Assembly: GCA_904387305.1 (NCBI GenBank)
Contig: CAJFLB010000023.1
Location: 1 to 47,601, forward strand
Direction of reading: 5' to 3'
Length of the DNA stretch: 47,601 bases
Source: an uncultured Clostridia bacterium
GTDB lineage: Bacteria > Bacillota > Clostridia > TANB77 > CAG-508
Shown: positions 34,813-44,435 of the stretch, piece after piece
How the letters are laid out: the number at the start of each line of letters is the position of its first letter
Numbering within the stretch: position 1 is the stretch's first letter
Translations under genes and position numbers: made by a program
The notes under the pieces: model-generated
Database searches by the model: none
What the model was told of the DNA's origin: nothing
What the model saw: the letters and a program-made list of their open reading frames with translations, nothing else

Positions 34813-35700
34813 ATGGGATTAAAACTTGAAAATGTTTCTAAGAAGTTTGTTGGGAAACAAGCAGTAGATAATATTTCATTTGAAGTAGATAAACCAGGTG
34901 TGTTTGGATTACTTGGTACAAATGGTGCTGGTAAAACAACAACCATTAGAATGCTTCTTGGAATTATTAAAAAAGATACAGGTGAGATTACCTGGAATGG
35001 GAAAAAAGTTGAAAGAAAGAGTGTGAATTTTGGATATTTGCCAGAGGAAAGAGGTGTATATCCAAAAACAAAAATATATGACCAATTGATGTATTTTGCA
35101 AAATTAAAAGGTATGAATCAAAAAGATGCAGATGCAGCAATTAAAAAATGGGCAAAGGTATTGAAGGTAGAAGAATATATACCAATGCCAGCTGAAAAGT
35201 TGTCAAAGGGAAATCAACAAAAAATTCAGTTTATGACAGCAATTATTCATGATCCAGAGCTAATCGTACTAGATGAGCCATTTAGTGGATTAGACCCAGT
35301 AAACTCTGAAATTTTAAAAAATGTTATTATTGATTTAGTAAAAGAAGGAAAATATATTATCATGTCTAGTCATCAAATGGCATCTATAGAAGAGTTTTGT
35401 ACTGACATTTTGATATTGAATAAAGGAAGAACAGTATTAAAAGGGAATTTAAAAGAAATTAAAGAAGGTTATAAAGCAAATCGATTAGAATTATCAACAG
35501 ATAAGAATATAGATGAATACATTAAAGAATTCGGTATGGAAATAGAGTTTTCTAAAAATAATGAATATTCTATTAAAATTGATTCTGAAGAAAAAGCTCA
35601 CCAATTGCTAGAAAGGTTGGTTACAAATCATGTGGAGGTTGACAAGTTTGAGATTAAGAAACCAACACTTAATGATATTTTTATAGAAAAGGTAGGCTAA
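34813..35700 (+). CDS. ABC exporter ATP-binding protein, NatA-like
   Basis: ATG at 34813 with AAAGGAGGAG upstream. The 295-residue protein has Walker A GTNGAGKTTT (about 36-45), a Q-loop, signature LSKGNQQK, Walker B LIVLDEPFSGLDP and the switch histidine in SSHQM, then a C-terminal DUF4162-like regulatory tail (LELSTDKNIDEYIKEFG onward). This is the NatA/YhaQ type, which pairs with a permease of the ABC-2 class. The partner gene follows, separated by a 221-base repeat element. NatA/NatB of B. subtilis export sodium; the substrate here is unknown. Confidence 0.92.
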   Translation: MGLKLENVSKKFVGKQAVDNISFEVDKPGVFGLLGTNGAGKTTTIRMLLGIIKKDTGEITWNGKKVERKSVNFGYLPEERGVYPKTKIYDQLMYFAKLKGMNQKDADAAIKKWAKVLKVEEYIPMPAEKLSKGNQQKIQFMTAIIHDPELIVLDEPFSGLDPVNSEILKNVIIDLVKEGKYIIMSSHQMASIEEFCTDILILNKGRTVLKGNLKEIKEGYKANRLELSTDKNIDEYIKEFGMEIEFSKNNEYSIKIDSEEKAHQLLERLVTNHVEVDKFEIKKPTLNDIFIEKVG

Positions 35701-35713
35701 TTCTAAAAATAAG

Positions 35714-35880
35714 AACCTGACCCAACTAAGCAATCAAAGATTGCAGTTGGGTACCCCAGAACCTTGTTGTTTATAACAATAATCAGCATCTTGCGTCGTT
35801 AGACTGCAATTAAAATCAATTCAACGTGCAAATAGCACGCCTCATTGATTTTAATCTTGTCTGCCTAGCAATATACTAAT
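35714..35880. repeat. Palindromic element between natA-like and natB-like genes
   Basis: A first hairpin pairs CCCAACT...CAATC with GATTG...AGTTGGG (35717-35747). It is followed by an element bounded by AATCAGCATCTTGC (35771) and GCAATATACTAATT, whose centre pairs ATTAAAATCAAT with ATTGATTTTAAT and CGTGC with GCACG. Its boundary boxes match those of 30132-30250. Confidence 0.75.
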
Positions 35881-35921
35881 TCTTTTTAGAATTATATTAT
35901 ATAAAGAAAGGAATAAGTAAA

Positions 35922-37166
35922 ATGAAAGATTTAAAAACAGTTATTGCATTTTCAATTAAAGATATGGTAAAAAGAAAATCTTTTATTATATCAACACTAA
36001 TTATTTTGATATTAATTGTGATAGGATTTAATATACCAAATATCATGAATGCTATTTCAGGAGATAATGAAGATACTGGTGAAGCAAAAATATTAATTGT
36101 AGATAGCACAAATCTATTTGAAGGAACTTTACCAAGTTTAAATTATATGGAATTAGGATACAATGTTCAAGTAGCCAATAATGAAGTTTCTTTTGAAGAC
36201 ATAAAAAGTCGAATAGAAAACAAAGATATAAATGAAGCAATGATTATTGAACCAAAAGAGGATGGCACATATAAATTAAGATATATTGTAGAAAATATGA
36301 CACAAATGGCTTCTGTTCCAGAAGATTTAACAAATACCATAAATTCATTATATACCAATTTACAGATTTCAAAATTGGGATTAACACAAGAGCAAATTGC
36401 AAGTCTATCTCCAAATTTTGAGTTTACAATAGAACAAACAGAAGAGCAAGAAGTAAGTGGAAATATACTAGTTATTATGCTATTATCAATTGTGTTATTC
36501 TATGCAATCTATTTCTGTGCATATCAAGTGTCAAGTTCTATTACAACAGAGAAGACTTCAAAAATCATGGAAACATTAGTCACTTCTACATCACCAAGAA
36601 CAATTGTATTAGGGAAAACGATTGGTATTGGAATTGTAGGATTAATACAGATATGTGTAATTGTAGCAGTAGCGTTAATTTCAGCAAAAGCATTTTTAGA
36701 TCCAGAATTATTAAATGCTGTTTTAGATATGTCTATGATGACACCATATTTAGCCATTATGACAATTGTATATTTCATCTTAGGATATTTTGCTTATGCA
36801 TTATTATATGCATTAACAGGTTCAACAGTAAGCAAACCAGAAGATATACAATCAGCTAACACTCCTGTTGCTATATTGGCAGTGGTTGGATTTTATTTAT
36901 CATATTTTACCATGATGAATCCAACAAGCGAATTAAATCAATTTGCTGCAATATTCCCAATATCATCACCATTTTGTATGCCATTTAGAATCATGATGGG
37001 AATTGCTACAACTTCTGAAGTTGTATTGTCAATTGTTATATTAGTGATTACAATATTAATTATTGCACAAGTTGCTATTAAGATTTATTCAAATGCCATA
37101 TTAAATTATGGAACAAAAATGACATTTAAGGATATTGTAAAAGTATATAGAGATAAAAATAATTAA
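35922..37166 (+). CDS. ABC-2 type permease, NatB-like
   Basis: ATG at 35922 with AAAGAAAGGA upstream. The 414-residue protein has one N-terminal membrane helix (about residues 20-40), an extracytoplasmic domain of about 140 residues (including KILIVDSTNLFEG), then five to six helices from about residue 185 onward; the motif SSSITTEKTSKIMETLVTSTSPRTIVLGK is the conserved cytoplasmic segment of the ABC2_membrane_3/NatB family. It forms the membrane channel for the preceding ATPase. Substrate unknown. Confidence 0.92.
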   Translation: MKDLKTVIAFSIKDMVKRKSFIISTLIILILIVIGFNIPNIMNAISGDNEDTGEAKILIVDSTNLFEGTLPSLNYMELGYNVQVANNEVSFEDIKSRIENKDINEAMIIEPKEDGTYKLRYIVENMTQMASVPEDLTNTINSLYTNLQISKLGLTQEQIASLSPNFEFTIEQTEEQEVSGNILVIMLLSIVLFYAIYFCAYQVSSSITTEKTSKIMETLVTSTSPRTIVLGKTIGIGIVGLIQICVIVAVALISAKAFLDPELLNAVLDMSMMTPYLAIMTIVYFILGYFAYALLYALTGSTVSKPEDIQSANTPVAILAVVGFYLSYFTMMNPTSELNQFAAIFPISSPFCMPFRIMMGIATTSEVVLSIVILVITILIIAQVAIKIYSNAILNYGTKMTFKDIVKVYRDKNN

Positions 37167-37181
37167 AGAAAAAATACGAAT

Positions 37182-37216
37182 AAACTAGCTTGCATTTATT
37201 TGCAAGCTAGTTTAAA
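37182..37216 (+). terminator. Terminator-like hairpin after the ABC exporter genes
   Basis: AAACTAGCTTGCA (37182-37194) pairs perfectly with TGCAAGCTAGTTT (37201-37213). The T-run is short, so strength is uncertain. Confidence 0.6.
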
Positions 37217-37272
37217 CTATATGGGGAAGATAAGCATGGAAAATAAATACTAGGAAAGGACTAAGTGTAAAT

Positions 37273-37758
37273 ATGGAGAAAGTATTAAATACTTTAAAAA
37301 AGTTAGGAATTCATTATGAATTGGTATTTCATCAACCAGTATATACAGTTGATGATACGGACAACTTAGATATGGAAATCTTAAAAGGTGCTAAAATTTG
37401 TAAAAATCTATTTTTAAGAGATCAAAAAGGAAAAAGACACTTTCTAGTGATATTATGTAGTGAAAAAAAAGCAGATATGGCAAAAATACAAGAACAAGTA
37501 CTTTCTACAAGATTAAGTTTTGCATCAAGTGAAAGATTAATGAAATATCTAAAATTAGAACCAGGTCATGTAAGTCCTATGGGGTTAATCAATGATAAAG
37601 AAAAAGAAGTTGAAGTATTAATTGATAAAGATTTAAAGGGGAAAAAGTTATTAGCTGTTCATCCAAACACAAATGAAGCAAGTGTATTGATTTCATTTGA
37701 AGATTTGATGAAATTTATAAAGGCTATGGAAAACGAATATAAATTTATAACAATATAA
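37273..37758 (+). CDS. proX: Prolyl-tRNA editing hydrolase ProX (YbaK/EbsC superfamily)
   Basis: ATG at 37273; the ribosome site is weak (AGGAAAGGAC 13-20 bases upstream). The 161-residue protein is a free-standing editing domain: HYELVFHQPVYTVDD, then AKICKNLFLRDQKGKRHFLV with the catalytic lysine, LSFASSERLMKYLKLEPGHVSPMGL and the end FHPNTN-like VHPNTNEASVLISFEDLMKF. The family hydrolyses Ala-tRNA-Pro made by mistake by ProRS. Symbol by family similarity; PrdX is the related clostridial name. The fbp gene follows with 23 bases between, so they may be co-transcribed. Confidence 0.9.
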   Translation: MEKVLNTLKKLGIHYELVFHQPVYTVDDTDNLDMEILKGAKICKNLFLRDQKGKRHFLVILCSEKKADMAKIQEQVLSTRLSFASSERLMKYLKLEPGHVSPMGLINDKEKEVEVLIDKDLKGKKLLAVHPNTNEASVLISFEDLMKFIKAMENEYKFITI

Positions 37759-37781
37759 TAAAAATAGAGGAGTTGTCATAT

Positions 37782-39782
37782 ATGAGAGAATATACATATA
37801 ATGCAGAAGAGGTAAAAGAAGGTGAAAATAAACAGTTTTCTGGAGAAAAATATCTCAAGCTATTGAGCAAAGAATTTAAAAATACCACAGAAGTAGCAGA
37901 GGAAATTATAAATTTAAAGGCAATATTAAATTTACCAAAAGGAACAGAAGTATTTTTAAGTGATATTCATGGGGAATATGCACCTTTTACACATATTTTA
38001 AATAATGGAGCAGGAATTATAAAAAGCAAAATTGAAGAAACATTTGAAAATCGCATTACAGAAAAAGAAAGAAATACATTAGCAACTTTGATATATTACC
38101 CAAAAGAAAAACTAAAATTGATTAAACAAGAAACAGAAAATTTAGAGGAATGGTATGCGATTACCTTATACAGATTAGTAGAAGTGGCTAGAAAAGTAAG
38201 CTCTAAATATACAAGGTCAAAAGTTAGAAAAGCAATTAATAGTGGATTCGAATATATCATAGATGAATTATTACATTCACAAGTAGATAGTGGAAAAGAT
38301 AAAGAAAACTATTATAAACAAATTATCAAAACAATTATTGAATTAGAACAAGCAGATAGTTTTATTATAGCCATATCAGATTTAATTAAAAGAATGGCAA
38401 TAGACCATTTACATGTTATAGGAGATATTTTTGATAGAGGAAGATATCCAGATTTAGTATTAGATAGATTAATGAATTTCCATAGTTTAGACATTCAATG
38501 GGGAAATCATGATATTTTATGGATGGGAGCAGGTTGTGGAAATAAAGCCAATATTGCAACTGTTGTTAGAATATGTGCAAGATATAATAATATAGGGATA
38601 TTAGAAGATTCATATGGAATCAATATGAGACCATTATCAACATTTGCTCAAAAAACATATAAAAATGATGATTGTGCAAACTTTATGCCAAAGGTATTTG
38701 ACTATAATAAATATGACAATAGTGATAAAAATATTATAGCAAAAATTCAAAAAGCGATAACCGTTATCCAATTTAAAATGGAAGGACAATTGATAAAAAA
38801 ACACCCAGAATATCACCTAGACAATCGATTATTGCTAGATAAAATGAATATTGAAAAAGGAACAGTGACTATAGAGGGAAAAGAATATGAACTAAAAGAC
38901 AAGAATTTTCCAACCATTGATAAAAATGATCCATATGCATTAACATCAGAGGAAAATGAAGTAATGGAAAGGCTTAAAGAGTCTTTTATACATAGTCCTA
39001 GTTTACAAAAACATTTGAAATATTTATATACAAAAGGAGAAATGTATACCATATTTAATAATAATCTTTTATTCCATGGTTGTATTCCAACAGATGAAAA
39101 TGGGAATTTAAAAGAGGTTGAATTTATGGGAAAAAGATTAAAAGGAAAAGCCTATTTTGATGAAATCAATGAAGTAGTAAATAAGGTATTTGCAACCAGA
39201 CAGTCAGAATTAATAGATATTATGTGGTTTTTGTGGATTTCACCAGAATCACCATTTTTTGGAAAAGAAAAAATGGCAACATTTGAAAGTTATTTCATAA
39301 AAGACAAAAGCTTAAGTAAAGAACCGAAAAGTCCATATTATCAATATTCTGAAAATGAAGAATTTTGCGTCAAAGTATTAAAGGAATTTGGATTAGAAGG
39401 AGAAGATTCTCATATCTTAAATGGACATGTTCCAGTAAAAGCAAAAGATGGAGAAAGTCCAATAAAAGCAAATGGAAAACTATTAGTGATTGATGGCGGA
39501 TTTGCAAAAAGCTTTAGAGAAAAAACAGGAAATGCAGGATATATCTTAACATATAACTCAAACGGATTATTACTAAGTCAAAATAAACCATTTGAATCTG
39601 TGGAAAAAGCAATTGTAGAAGAAACCGACATTATCAGTGAAATTATTGTAAAGAAAACAGGTATTGTTAGAAAAAGAGTTGGTGACACAGATATAGGAAC
39701 AAAATTAAAAGGAGAAATTGCAGACTTACAAGAATTAATGAAAGCATATAAAAATGGAGAGATAAAAGAAGTTGAACGTTAG
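37782..39782 (+). CDS. fbp: Fructose-1,6-bisphosphatase, class III
   Basis: ATG at 37782 is preferred because GAGGAG at 37767-37772 lies 9 bases upstream; an in-frame TTG at 37773 touches it. The 666-residue protein is a class III (B. subtilis-type) enzyme with a metallophosphoesterase core: VFLSDIHGEYAPF, VIGDIFDRGRYPDLVLDRLM, IQWGNHDILWMGAG and LNGHVPVKAKDGESPIKANG. It converts fructose 1,6-bisphosphate to fructose 6-phosphate in gluconeogenesis, in the cytoplasm. Its final Glu-Arg-stop is encoded by the start of a palindromic repeat, as in ileS. Confidence 0.96.
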   Translation: MREYTYNAEEVKEGENKQFSGEKYLKLLSKEFKNTTEVAEEIINLKAILNLPKGTEVFLSDIHGEYAPFTHILNNGAGIIKSKIEETFENRITEKERNTLATLIYYPKEKLKLIKQETENLEEWYAITLYRLVEVARKVSSKYTRSKVRKAINSGFEYIIDELLHSQVDSGKDKENYYKQIIKTIIELEQADSFIIAISDLIKRMAIDHLHVIGDIFDRGRYPDLVLDRLMNFHSLDIQWGNHDILWMGAGCGNKANIATVVRICARYNNIGILEDSYGINMRPLSTFAQKTYKNDDCANFMPKVFDYNKYDNSDKNIIAKIQKAITVIQFKMEGQLIKKHPEYHLDNRLLLDKMNIEKGTVTIEGKEYELKDKNFPTIDKNDPYALTSEENEVMERLKESFIHSPSLQKHLKYLYTKGEMYTIFNNNLLFHGCIPTDENGNLKEVEFMGKRLKGKAYFDEINEVVNKVFATRQSELIDIMWFLWISPESPFFGKEKMATFESYFIKDKSLSKEPKSPYYQYSENEEFCVKVLKEFGLEGEDSHILNGHVPVKAKDGESPIKANGKLLVIDGGFAKSFREKTGNAGYILTYNSNGLLLSQNKPFESVEKAIVEETDIISEIIVKKTGIVRKRVGDTDIGTKLKGEIADLQELMKAYKNGEIKEVER

Positions 39783-39834
39783 GGACGTGCCAAATCGTTC
39801 AATTTTTGAACGATTTGGCCTGTCCCCAATGTTC
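39774..39834. repeat. GGGACG-type palindrome overlapping the fbp stop codon
   Basis: A nested inverted repeat: GAAC...GGGAC with GTCCC...GTTC at the outside and GCCAAATCGTTCAA with TTGAACGATTTGGC inside. The fbp stop codon TAG lies within the left outer arm. The first 16 bases are identical to 33509-33524 at the end of ileS. Confidence 0.85.
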
Positions 39835-39852
39835 ATTTGACAAATTTGGTTT

Positions 39853-39900
39853 AGCAGTATATAAATAAGGTAAAGATTATTTATATACTGCTATATATTT
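39853..39900 (+). terminator. Terminator downstream of fbp
   Basis: AGCAGTATATAAATAA (39853-39868) pairs perfectly with TTATTTATATACTGCT (39877-39892), then ATATATTTT. Confidence 0.8.
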
Positions 39901-39938
39901 TAAGATAATAACATTATTTTAAAAGGAGGTAGGTATTA

Positions 39939-40268
39939 TTGAATTTAGAAATATTTAATGATATACAAGAAAAAATGACAGATGTGAAAAATGAAATAAA
40001 ACAAAACAATACTTCAGAAGAAATGGAATTAGCCAAAAAATTAGATGCGATAGAAGAATATTCTGTGGATAGATTTGAAGGAGAATATGCAGTATTAGAG
40101 AACAGGAAAACAAATGAAATAAAAAATGTAAAAAAAGATAGGTTACCAGAAAATATAAAAGAGGGAAGCATTTTGCAATGTATAAATGGAAAATATACAT
40201 ATAATGAAGAATTGACAAAAGAAGAAACCAAAAGAATTCAAGATAAGATGAATAAATTATGGAATTAA
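39939..40268 (+). CDS. DUF3006-containing small protein
   Basis: TTG at 39939 with AAGGAGGT 8 bases upstream. The 109-residue protein has a charged helical N-terminal half and then EYSVDRFEGEYAVLENRKT...LPENIKEGSILQC, which matches DUF3006, a small beta-barrel-like domain. In Clostridia it is often encoded next to a ComEC-like metallo-beta-lactamase-fold protein, as here (107 bases upstream of it). The two are probably functionally linked; the role of DUF3006 itself is unknown. Confidence 0.8.
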   Translation: MNLEIFNDIQEKMTDVKNEIKQNNTSEEMELAKKLDAIEEYSVDRFEGEYAVLENRKTNEIKNVKKDRLPENIKEGSILQCINGKYTYNEELTKEETKRIQDKMNKLWN

Positions 40269-40375
40269 AACAGTAATGAAAAATAGTAAATATTTTTATT
40301 TTGATATCTATATTTTAAAGAAATTAAATGAGTCAAATAATTGAATTTGAATGTGGAAAATAAGGAGGACAAAAG

Positions 40376-41299
40376 ATGGCAAGAAAGAGGAAAAATACAA
40401 AAATACAAAAACTAATAGCAACAGTGATTGCGTTAATCATTGTAGGAATTGCAGGAATACTAGGAACCAATGAAGACATTGTTAATACAGTTTCTGACAT
40501 GGGAGAACAAACCAATAGTCAAAATGAGCAACAAATAGAATTTGTTGCACAAGAGGATTTGTCGATAGATTTTATAGATGTAGGACAAGCAGATAGTATT
40601 TTAGTTCGAAACCAAGATAAAGTCATGTTAATAGATGCAGGGACAAATGAGGCAGGAGAAACAGTTGTAAATTACCTAAAAAATCTTGGAATTACAAAGA
40701 TAGATTATTTGATAGGAACACATCCACACGAAGATCATATTGGCGGATTAGATGATGTGATAAACAATTTTGATATTGGACAAATTTATATGCCGAAAAT
40801 TGAAACAACAACCAAGACATTTGAAGATGTATTAGATGCAATAGAAAACAAAAATTTAACAATAACAGCATCTAACAAAGGTGATAAAATTGAACTAGGA
40901 CAAGCAGTGGGAGAATTTATGACAGAGCCTATACTAGATAAAGATAATTTAAATGTATCATCACTTGTTCTTAGACTAGAATTTGGAAATACAAGCTACT
41001 TATTTATGGGAGATGCAGAAGAGGAAAATGAAGAAACAATTCGTTGGCCAAAAACAGATGTATTAAAAGTAGGACATCATGGATCTAGCACAAGTAGTAG
41101 TGAAAGCTTTCTAGAGCAAGTAGAACCACAATATGCAATTATTATGGCTGGAAAAGATAATTCTTATGGATTGCCAACACAAGAAACAATAGATAAATTA
41201 AACAATAGGGGAAGTGAAATATATAGAACAGATGAGGACGGAACAATTCAAATGACATCTGATGGAAATACAATAGAAATAAAAACAACAAATAATTAG
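40376..41299 (+). CDS. Exported ComEC/Rec2-like metallo-beta-lactamase-fold hydrolase
   Basis: ATG at 40376 with AAGGAGGACA upstream. The 307-residue protein has a basic start and a membrane/signal segment (about residues 12-29), then a metallo-beta-lactamase fold: DVGQADSILVR, the metal motif H116-P-H-E-D-H121 followed by IGG, LFMGDAEEENE and VLKVGHHGSSTSSSESFL. This is the soluble hydrolase domain seen at the end of ComEC DNA-uptake proteins, here without the ComEC channel. It is predicted to act outside the membrane, possibly on nucleic acid. Paired with the DUF3006 gene. A terminator follows. Confidence 0.9.
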   Translation: MARKRKNTKIQKLIATVIALIIVGIAGILGTNEDIVNTVSDMGEQTNSQNEQQIEFVAQEDLSIDFIDVGQADSILVRNQDKVMLIDAGTNEAGETVVNYLKNLGITKIDYLIGTHPHEDHIGGLDDVINNFDIGQIYMPKIETTTKTFEDVLDAIENKNLTITASNKGDKIELGQAVGEFMTEPILDKDNLNVSSLVLRLEFGNTSYLFMGDAEEENEETIRWPKTDVLKVGHHGSSTSSSESFLEQVEPQYAIIMAGKDNSYGLPTQETIDKLNNRGSEIYRTDEDGTIQMTSDGNTIEIKTTNN

Positions 41300-41303
41300 A
41301 AAC

Positions 41304-41338
41304 AAAGCAGATAGTATTTAAACTGTCTGCTTTATTGT
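41304..41338 (+). terminator. Terminator after the metallo-beta-lactamase-fold gene
   Basis: AAAGCAGATAGT (41304-41315) pairs with ACTGTCTGCTTT (41322-41333), one G-U pair, then T-rich sequence. Confidence 0.75.
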
Positions 41339-41352
41339 ATATATGTTTTTGC

Positions 41353-41575
41353 TGAGACTAGTGGACAATGGGGAAGTATTTATAAATTATTTATTACTCG
41401 GTTCAATACAAATATTAAGAAATTCTAAAATCATTTTATGGCACCCTTTCACTTAGTCCTCACTTCGTTCGACGTGAACATTTTCCATAAAATGCTTTAA
41501 GAATTTCTAAATATTTTCCAATCACATTCGTAATGAAATAATTTATAAATACTTCCCCATTGTCCACTAGTCTCA
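41353..41575. repeat. 223-bp palindromic element with perfect 40-bp arms
   Basis: Left arm 41353-41392 and right arm 41536-41575 are perfectly complementary. Inside, AATATTAAGAAATTCTAAAA... and its imperfect complement continue the pairing nearly to a small centre with CTTCGTTCGACGTGAAC. No reading frame is present. It occupies most of the gap between the hydrolase gene and rny. Confidence 0.9.
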
Positions 41576-41736
41576 ACAGAGACGTATATTTAATGCGAAT
41601 TATGGTTTTTATGTCAAAATGCTTGACAGTTTACAATAATAAAGATAAAATAGATATGGTAGGAAAAAATATATTCATATAAACATATATATTTATTTCG
41701 AACATTGAAAATTAAATAAGAAAGAGGTGTATGATT

Positions 41737-43278
41737 ATGACTATTGTAATCATTATCGCCGCTGTCTTAATCTCACTTGCAATAGGATTTCTAGTAGGAG
41801 TAGTATACAGAAAAAAAGTTGCAGAATCTAAAATTCAAGGAGCAGAAAACGAGGCAAAAAGATTAATTGATTTAGCAAAAAAAGAAGGAGAAAATCTAAA
41901 GAAAGAAGAGATTTTCAAAGCTAAAGAAGAAATTATGAATAATAGAAAAGAATTGGATCAAGAGATTAAAGAAAGAAGGGGCGAAGTACAAAAACAAGAA
42001 GCAAGACTAATTCAAAAAGAGGAAAATTTAGAAAAGCGTGCAGAAAATTTTGAAAAGAGAGAACAAGAATTAGAACAGGAAAGACAAAATATTGAAAAGG
42101 AAAAAGAAGAATTAGAAAAAATGCATGAACAAGAAATGGTCGAACTTCAAAAAATTGCATCTTTAAGCAAAGAAGAAGCAAAACAAAGATTGCTTGCAGA
42201 AATGGATAAAGAGTTGACAGCAGAAAAGGCAACTTTAATTAGAGAAAAAGAACAAAAAGCAAAAGAAGATGCAAATAAAAATGCGAAAGAAATTTTATGT
42301 TATGCAGTACAAAAATGTGCAGCAGATCATTCACAAGAAACAACAGTATCAATTGTTCCACTTCCTAATGATGATATGAAAGGAAGAATTATTGGTAGAG
42401 AAGGAAGAAATATAAAAGCATTGGAAACATTAACAGGAATTGATTTAATAATCGATGATACACCAGAAGCTGTCGTATTGTCAGGATTTGACCCATTAAG
42501 AAGAGAAGTTGCAAGAATTGCATTAGAGAAATTGATTGATGATGGAAGAATTCATCCAGCAAAAATTGAAGAAATGGTAGAAAAGGCTAAGGAAGAATTA
42601 GATGCAACCATCAAAGAAGAAGGAGAAAGAGCTGTATTAGAAACAGGTGTCATTGGTTTACATCCAGACTTAGTAAGATTAATTGGAAAATTAAAATACA
42701 GAACAAGTTATGGACAAAATGTATTAAACCATTCAATAGAAGTTTCAAATTTAGCAAGAATTATGGCAGAAGAATTAGGGTTAGATGCAAAACGTGCTAG
42801 AAGAGCAGGTTTATTACATGATATTGGAAAAGCATTAGACCATGATATGGAAGGAACTCACGTAGAAATCGGTGTAGAAGTATTGAAAAAATACAAAGAA
42901 AATCCATTAGTTATTAATGCTGTTGAAGCACATCATGGAGATGTAGAGCCTCAAACTTTAGAAGCTGTTTTAGTACAAGCAGCAGATGCTATATCAGCAT
43001 CAAGACCAGGTGCTAGAAGAGAAACACTAGAAGCATATATTAAGAGATTACAAAATCTTGAAGAAATTGCAGATTCATTTGATGGTGTTGAAAAATCTTT
43101 TGCTATACAAGCTGGTCGTGAAATTAGAGTTATGGTAAAACCAGAAAAGATTTCAGATGACCAAATGACAATATTAGCAAGAGACGTTTCTAAGAAAATT
43201 GAAAATGAAATGGATTATCCAGGACAAATTAAAGTTAATGTTATTAGAGAAACAAGAACAGTTGATTATGCAAAATAA
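41737..43278 (+). CDS. rny: Ribonuclease Y
   Basis: ATG at 41737 is chosen (GAGGTG at 41724-41729, 7 bases upstream); ATG at 41731 nearly touches it. The 513-residue protein has an N-terminal membrane helix, a long charged coiled coil (about 30-190), a KH domain with [15 protein letters not shown] and an HD metal domain with [12 protein letters not shown] (His361-Asp362), ending [18 protein letters not shown]. It is the membrane-bound endoribonuclease that begins mRNA decay in Firmicutes. The order rny-ymdB-spoVS is the same as in B. subtilis. Confidence 0.97.
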   Translation: MTIVIIIAAVLISLAIGFLVGVVYRKKVAESKIQGAENEAKRLIDLAKKEGENLKKEEIFKAKEEIMNNRKELDQEIKERRGEVQKQEARLIQKEENLEKRAENFEKREQELEQERQNIEKEKEELEKMHEQEMVELQKIASLSKEEAKQRLLAEMDKELTAEKATLIREKEQKAKEDANKNAKEILCYAVQKCAADHSQETTVSIVPLPNDDMKGRIIGREGRNIKALETLTGIDLIIDDTPEAVVLSGFDPLRREVARIALEKLIDDGRIHPAKIEEMVEKAKEELDATIKEEGERAVLETGVIGLHPDLVRLIGKLKYRTSYGQNVLNHSIEVSNLARIMAEELGLDAKRARRAGLLHDIGKALDHDMEGTHVEIGVEVLKKYKENPLVINAVEAHHGDVEPQTLEAVLVQAADAISASRPGARRETLEAYIKRLQNLEEIADSFDGVEKSFAIQAGREIRVMVKPEKISDDQMTILARDVSKKIENEMDYPGQIKVNVIRETRTVDYAK

Positions 43279-43320
43279 AGAAAACATGTGATATGTGCAA
43301 AAATTTTTATATAATCAAAA

Positions 43321-43350
43321 GGAACTCAGTTTTAGGCTGGGTTCTTTTTT
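43321..43350 (+). terminator. Terminator of rny
   Basis: GAACTCAG pairs with CTGGGTTC (one G-U pair) around a 7-base loop, then seven T residues. Confidence 0.8.
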
Positions 43351-43440
43351 ATTATATAGAAAAAATAGATAGCTTGCGAATTCAAAAAAAATATAGTATG
43401 ATATATACTATATAAAAAGATATAGAAAGAAGGAATAGTT

Positions 43441-44211
43441 TTGAAAATTTTAGCAGTGGGGGATATTATTGGAGAAACAGGAATTAAAGAATTAAAAAAT
43501 AAGTTATATCAAATTAGACAAAAAGAAGAAATAGATTTTGTGATTGTCAATGGAGAAAATGCAGCAGAAGGCATGGGAATCACAGAAAAAAATTTTAATG
43601 ATATCATTTCTCAAAATGTAGATGTAGTAACTATGGGAAATCATACATGGGGGAAAAAAGATATCTTTAAGTTTATAGATCATCCTAAACTAATTAGACC
43701 TGCAAATTATCCAAAAGGAGTAGTAGGTAAAGGATATGGTATATATGAATGTAAAAATAAAAAAATAGCAGTTATAAATTTAATTGGAAGAGTTTATATA
43801 AATGTATTATCAGAAAATCCATTTTTGGTAGTAAAAGACATTATAAAGAAAATAAAAGATAAAGTAGATATCATTATTGTCGATTTTCATGCAGAAGCAA
43901 CGGGAGAAAAAATCACAATGGGATATTATTTAGATGGTAAAGTTACAGCAGTTTTTGGAACACATACACATGTACAAACAGCAGATGAAAAAATATTACC
44001 AAAAGGAACAGCATATATTAGTGATATTGGAATGACAGGAACTAAAAATTCAGCATTAGGAATGGATGTTTCTGTAGCTTTAAAACGATTTGAAACATCA
44101 TTACCAGAACGATATAAAGTAGCATCAGGAGAAGGTATGTTAAATGGTGTCATTTATGACATTGATGAACAGACAAATAAGGTAAAAACGATAACAAGAA
44201 TTAATGTCTAA
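43441..44211 (+). CDS. ymdB: YmdB-family metallophosphoesterase
   Basis: TTG at 43441 with AGAAGGAA upstream. The 256-residue protein has the YmdB motifs: MKILAVGDIIGETGIK, VIVNGENAAEGMGIT, TMGNHTWGKKD, IIVDFHAEATGEK and FGTHTHVQTADEKILPKGTAYISDIGMTG with metal ligands at Asp, Asn and His. B. subtilis YmdB is a phosphodiesterase acting on 2',3'-cyclic nucleotides and influences biofilm and motility decisions. It lies 162 bases after rny, with a terminator between, and before spoVS. Confidence 0.95.
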   Translation: MKILAVGDIIGETGIKELKNKLYQIRQKEEIDFVIVNGENAAEGMGITEKNFNDIISQNVDVVTMGNHTWGKKDIFKFIDHPKLIRPANYPKGVVGKGYGIYECKNKKIAVINLIGRVYINVLSENPFLVVKDIIKKIKDKVDIIIVDFHAEATGEKITMGYYLDGKVTAVFGTHTHVQTADEKILPKGTAYISDIGMTGTKNSALGMDVSVALKRFETSLPERYKVASGEGMLNGVIYDIDEQTNKVKTITRINV

Positions 44212-44353
44212 GAAGAAAAATGAGTAGTAAAAATAAAAATGCTGATATCAAATCTAAATTAGGCAAAATAGAAGTGGACTTTTTTTAGTGATAAAAAATG
44301 TCGAATTAGTAAATTTATTGCGATGAAAACCTATAAATTTTTATAAAAAATAC

Positions 44354-44382
44354 TTTACACAAATTTCCAGATATTGTAAAAT
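44354..44382 (+). promoter_or_regulatory. Promoter of spoVS
   Basis: TTTACA (44354-44359), 17-base spacer, TAAAAT (44377-44382). This looks like sigma-A; no clear sigma-H consensus was found. Confidence 0.6.
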
Positions 44383-44435
44383 ACAAACTGTAAGAGTTGC
44401 AACAAAAAAATAAAAATTATAGGAGGCAAAAGAAA

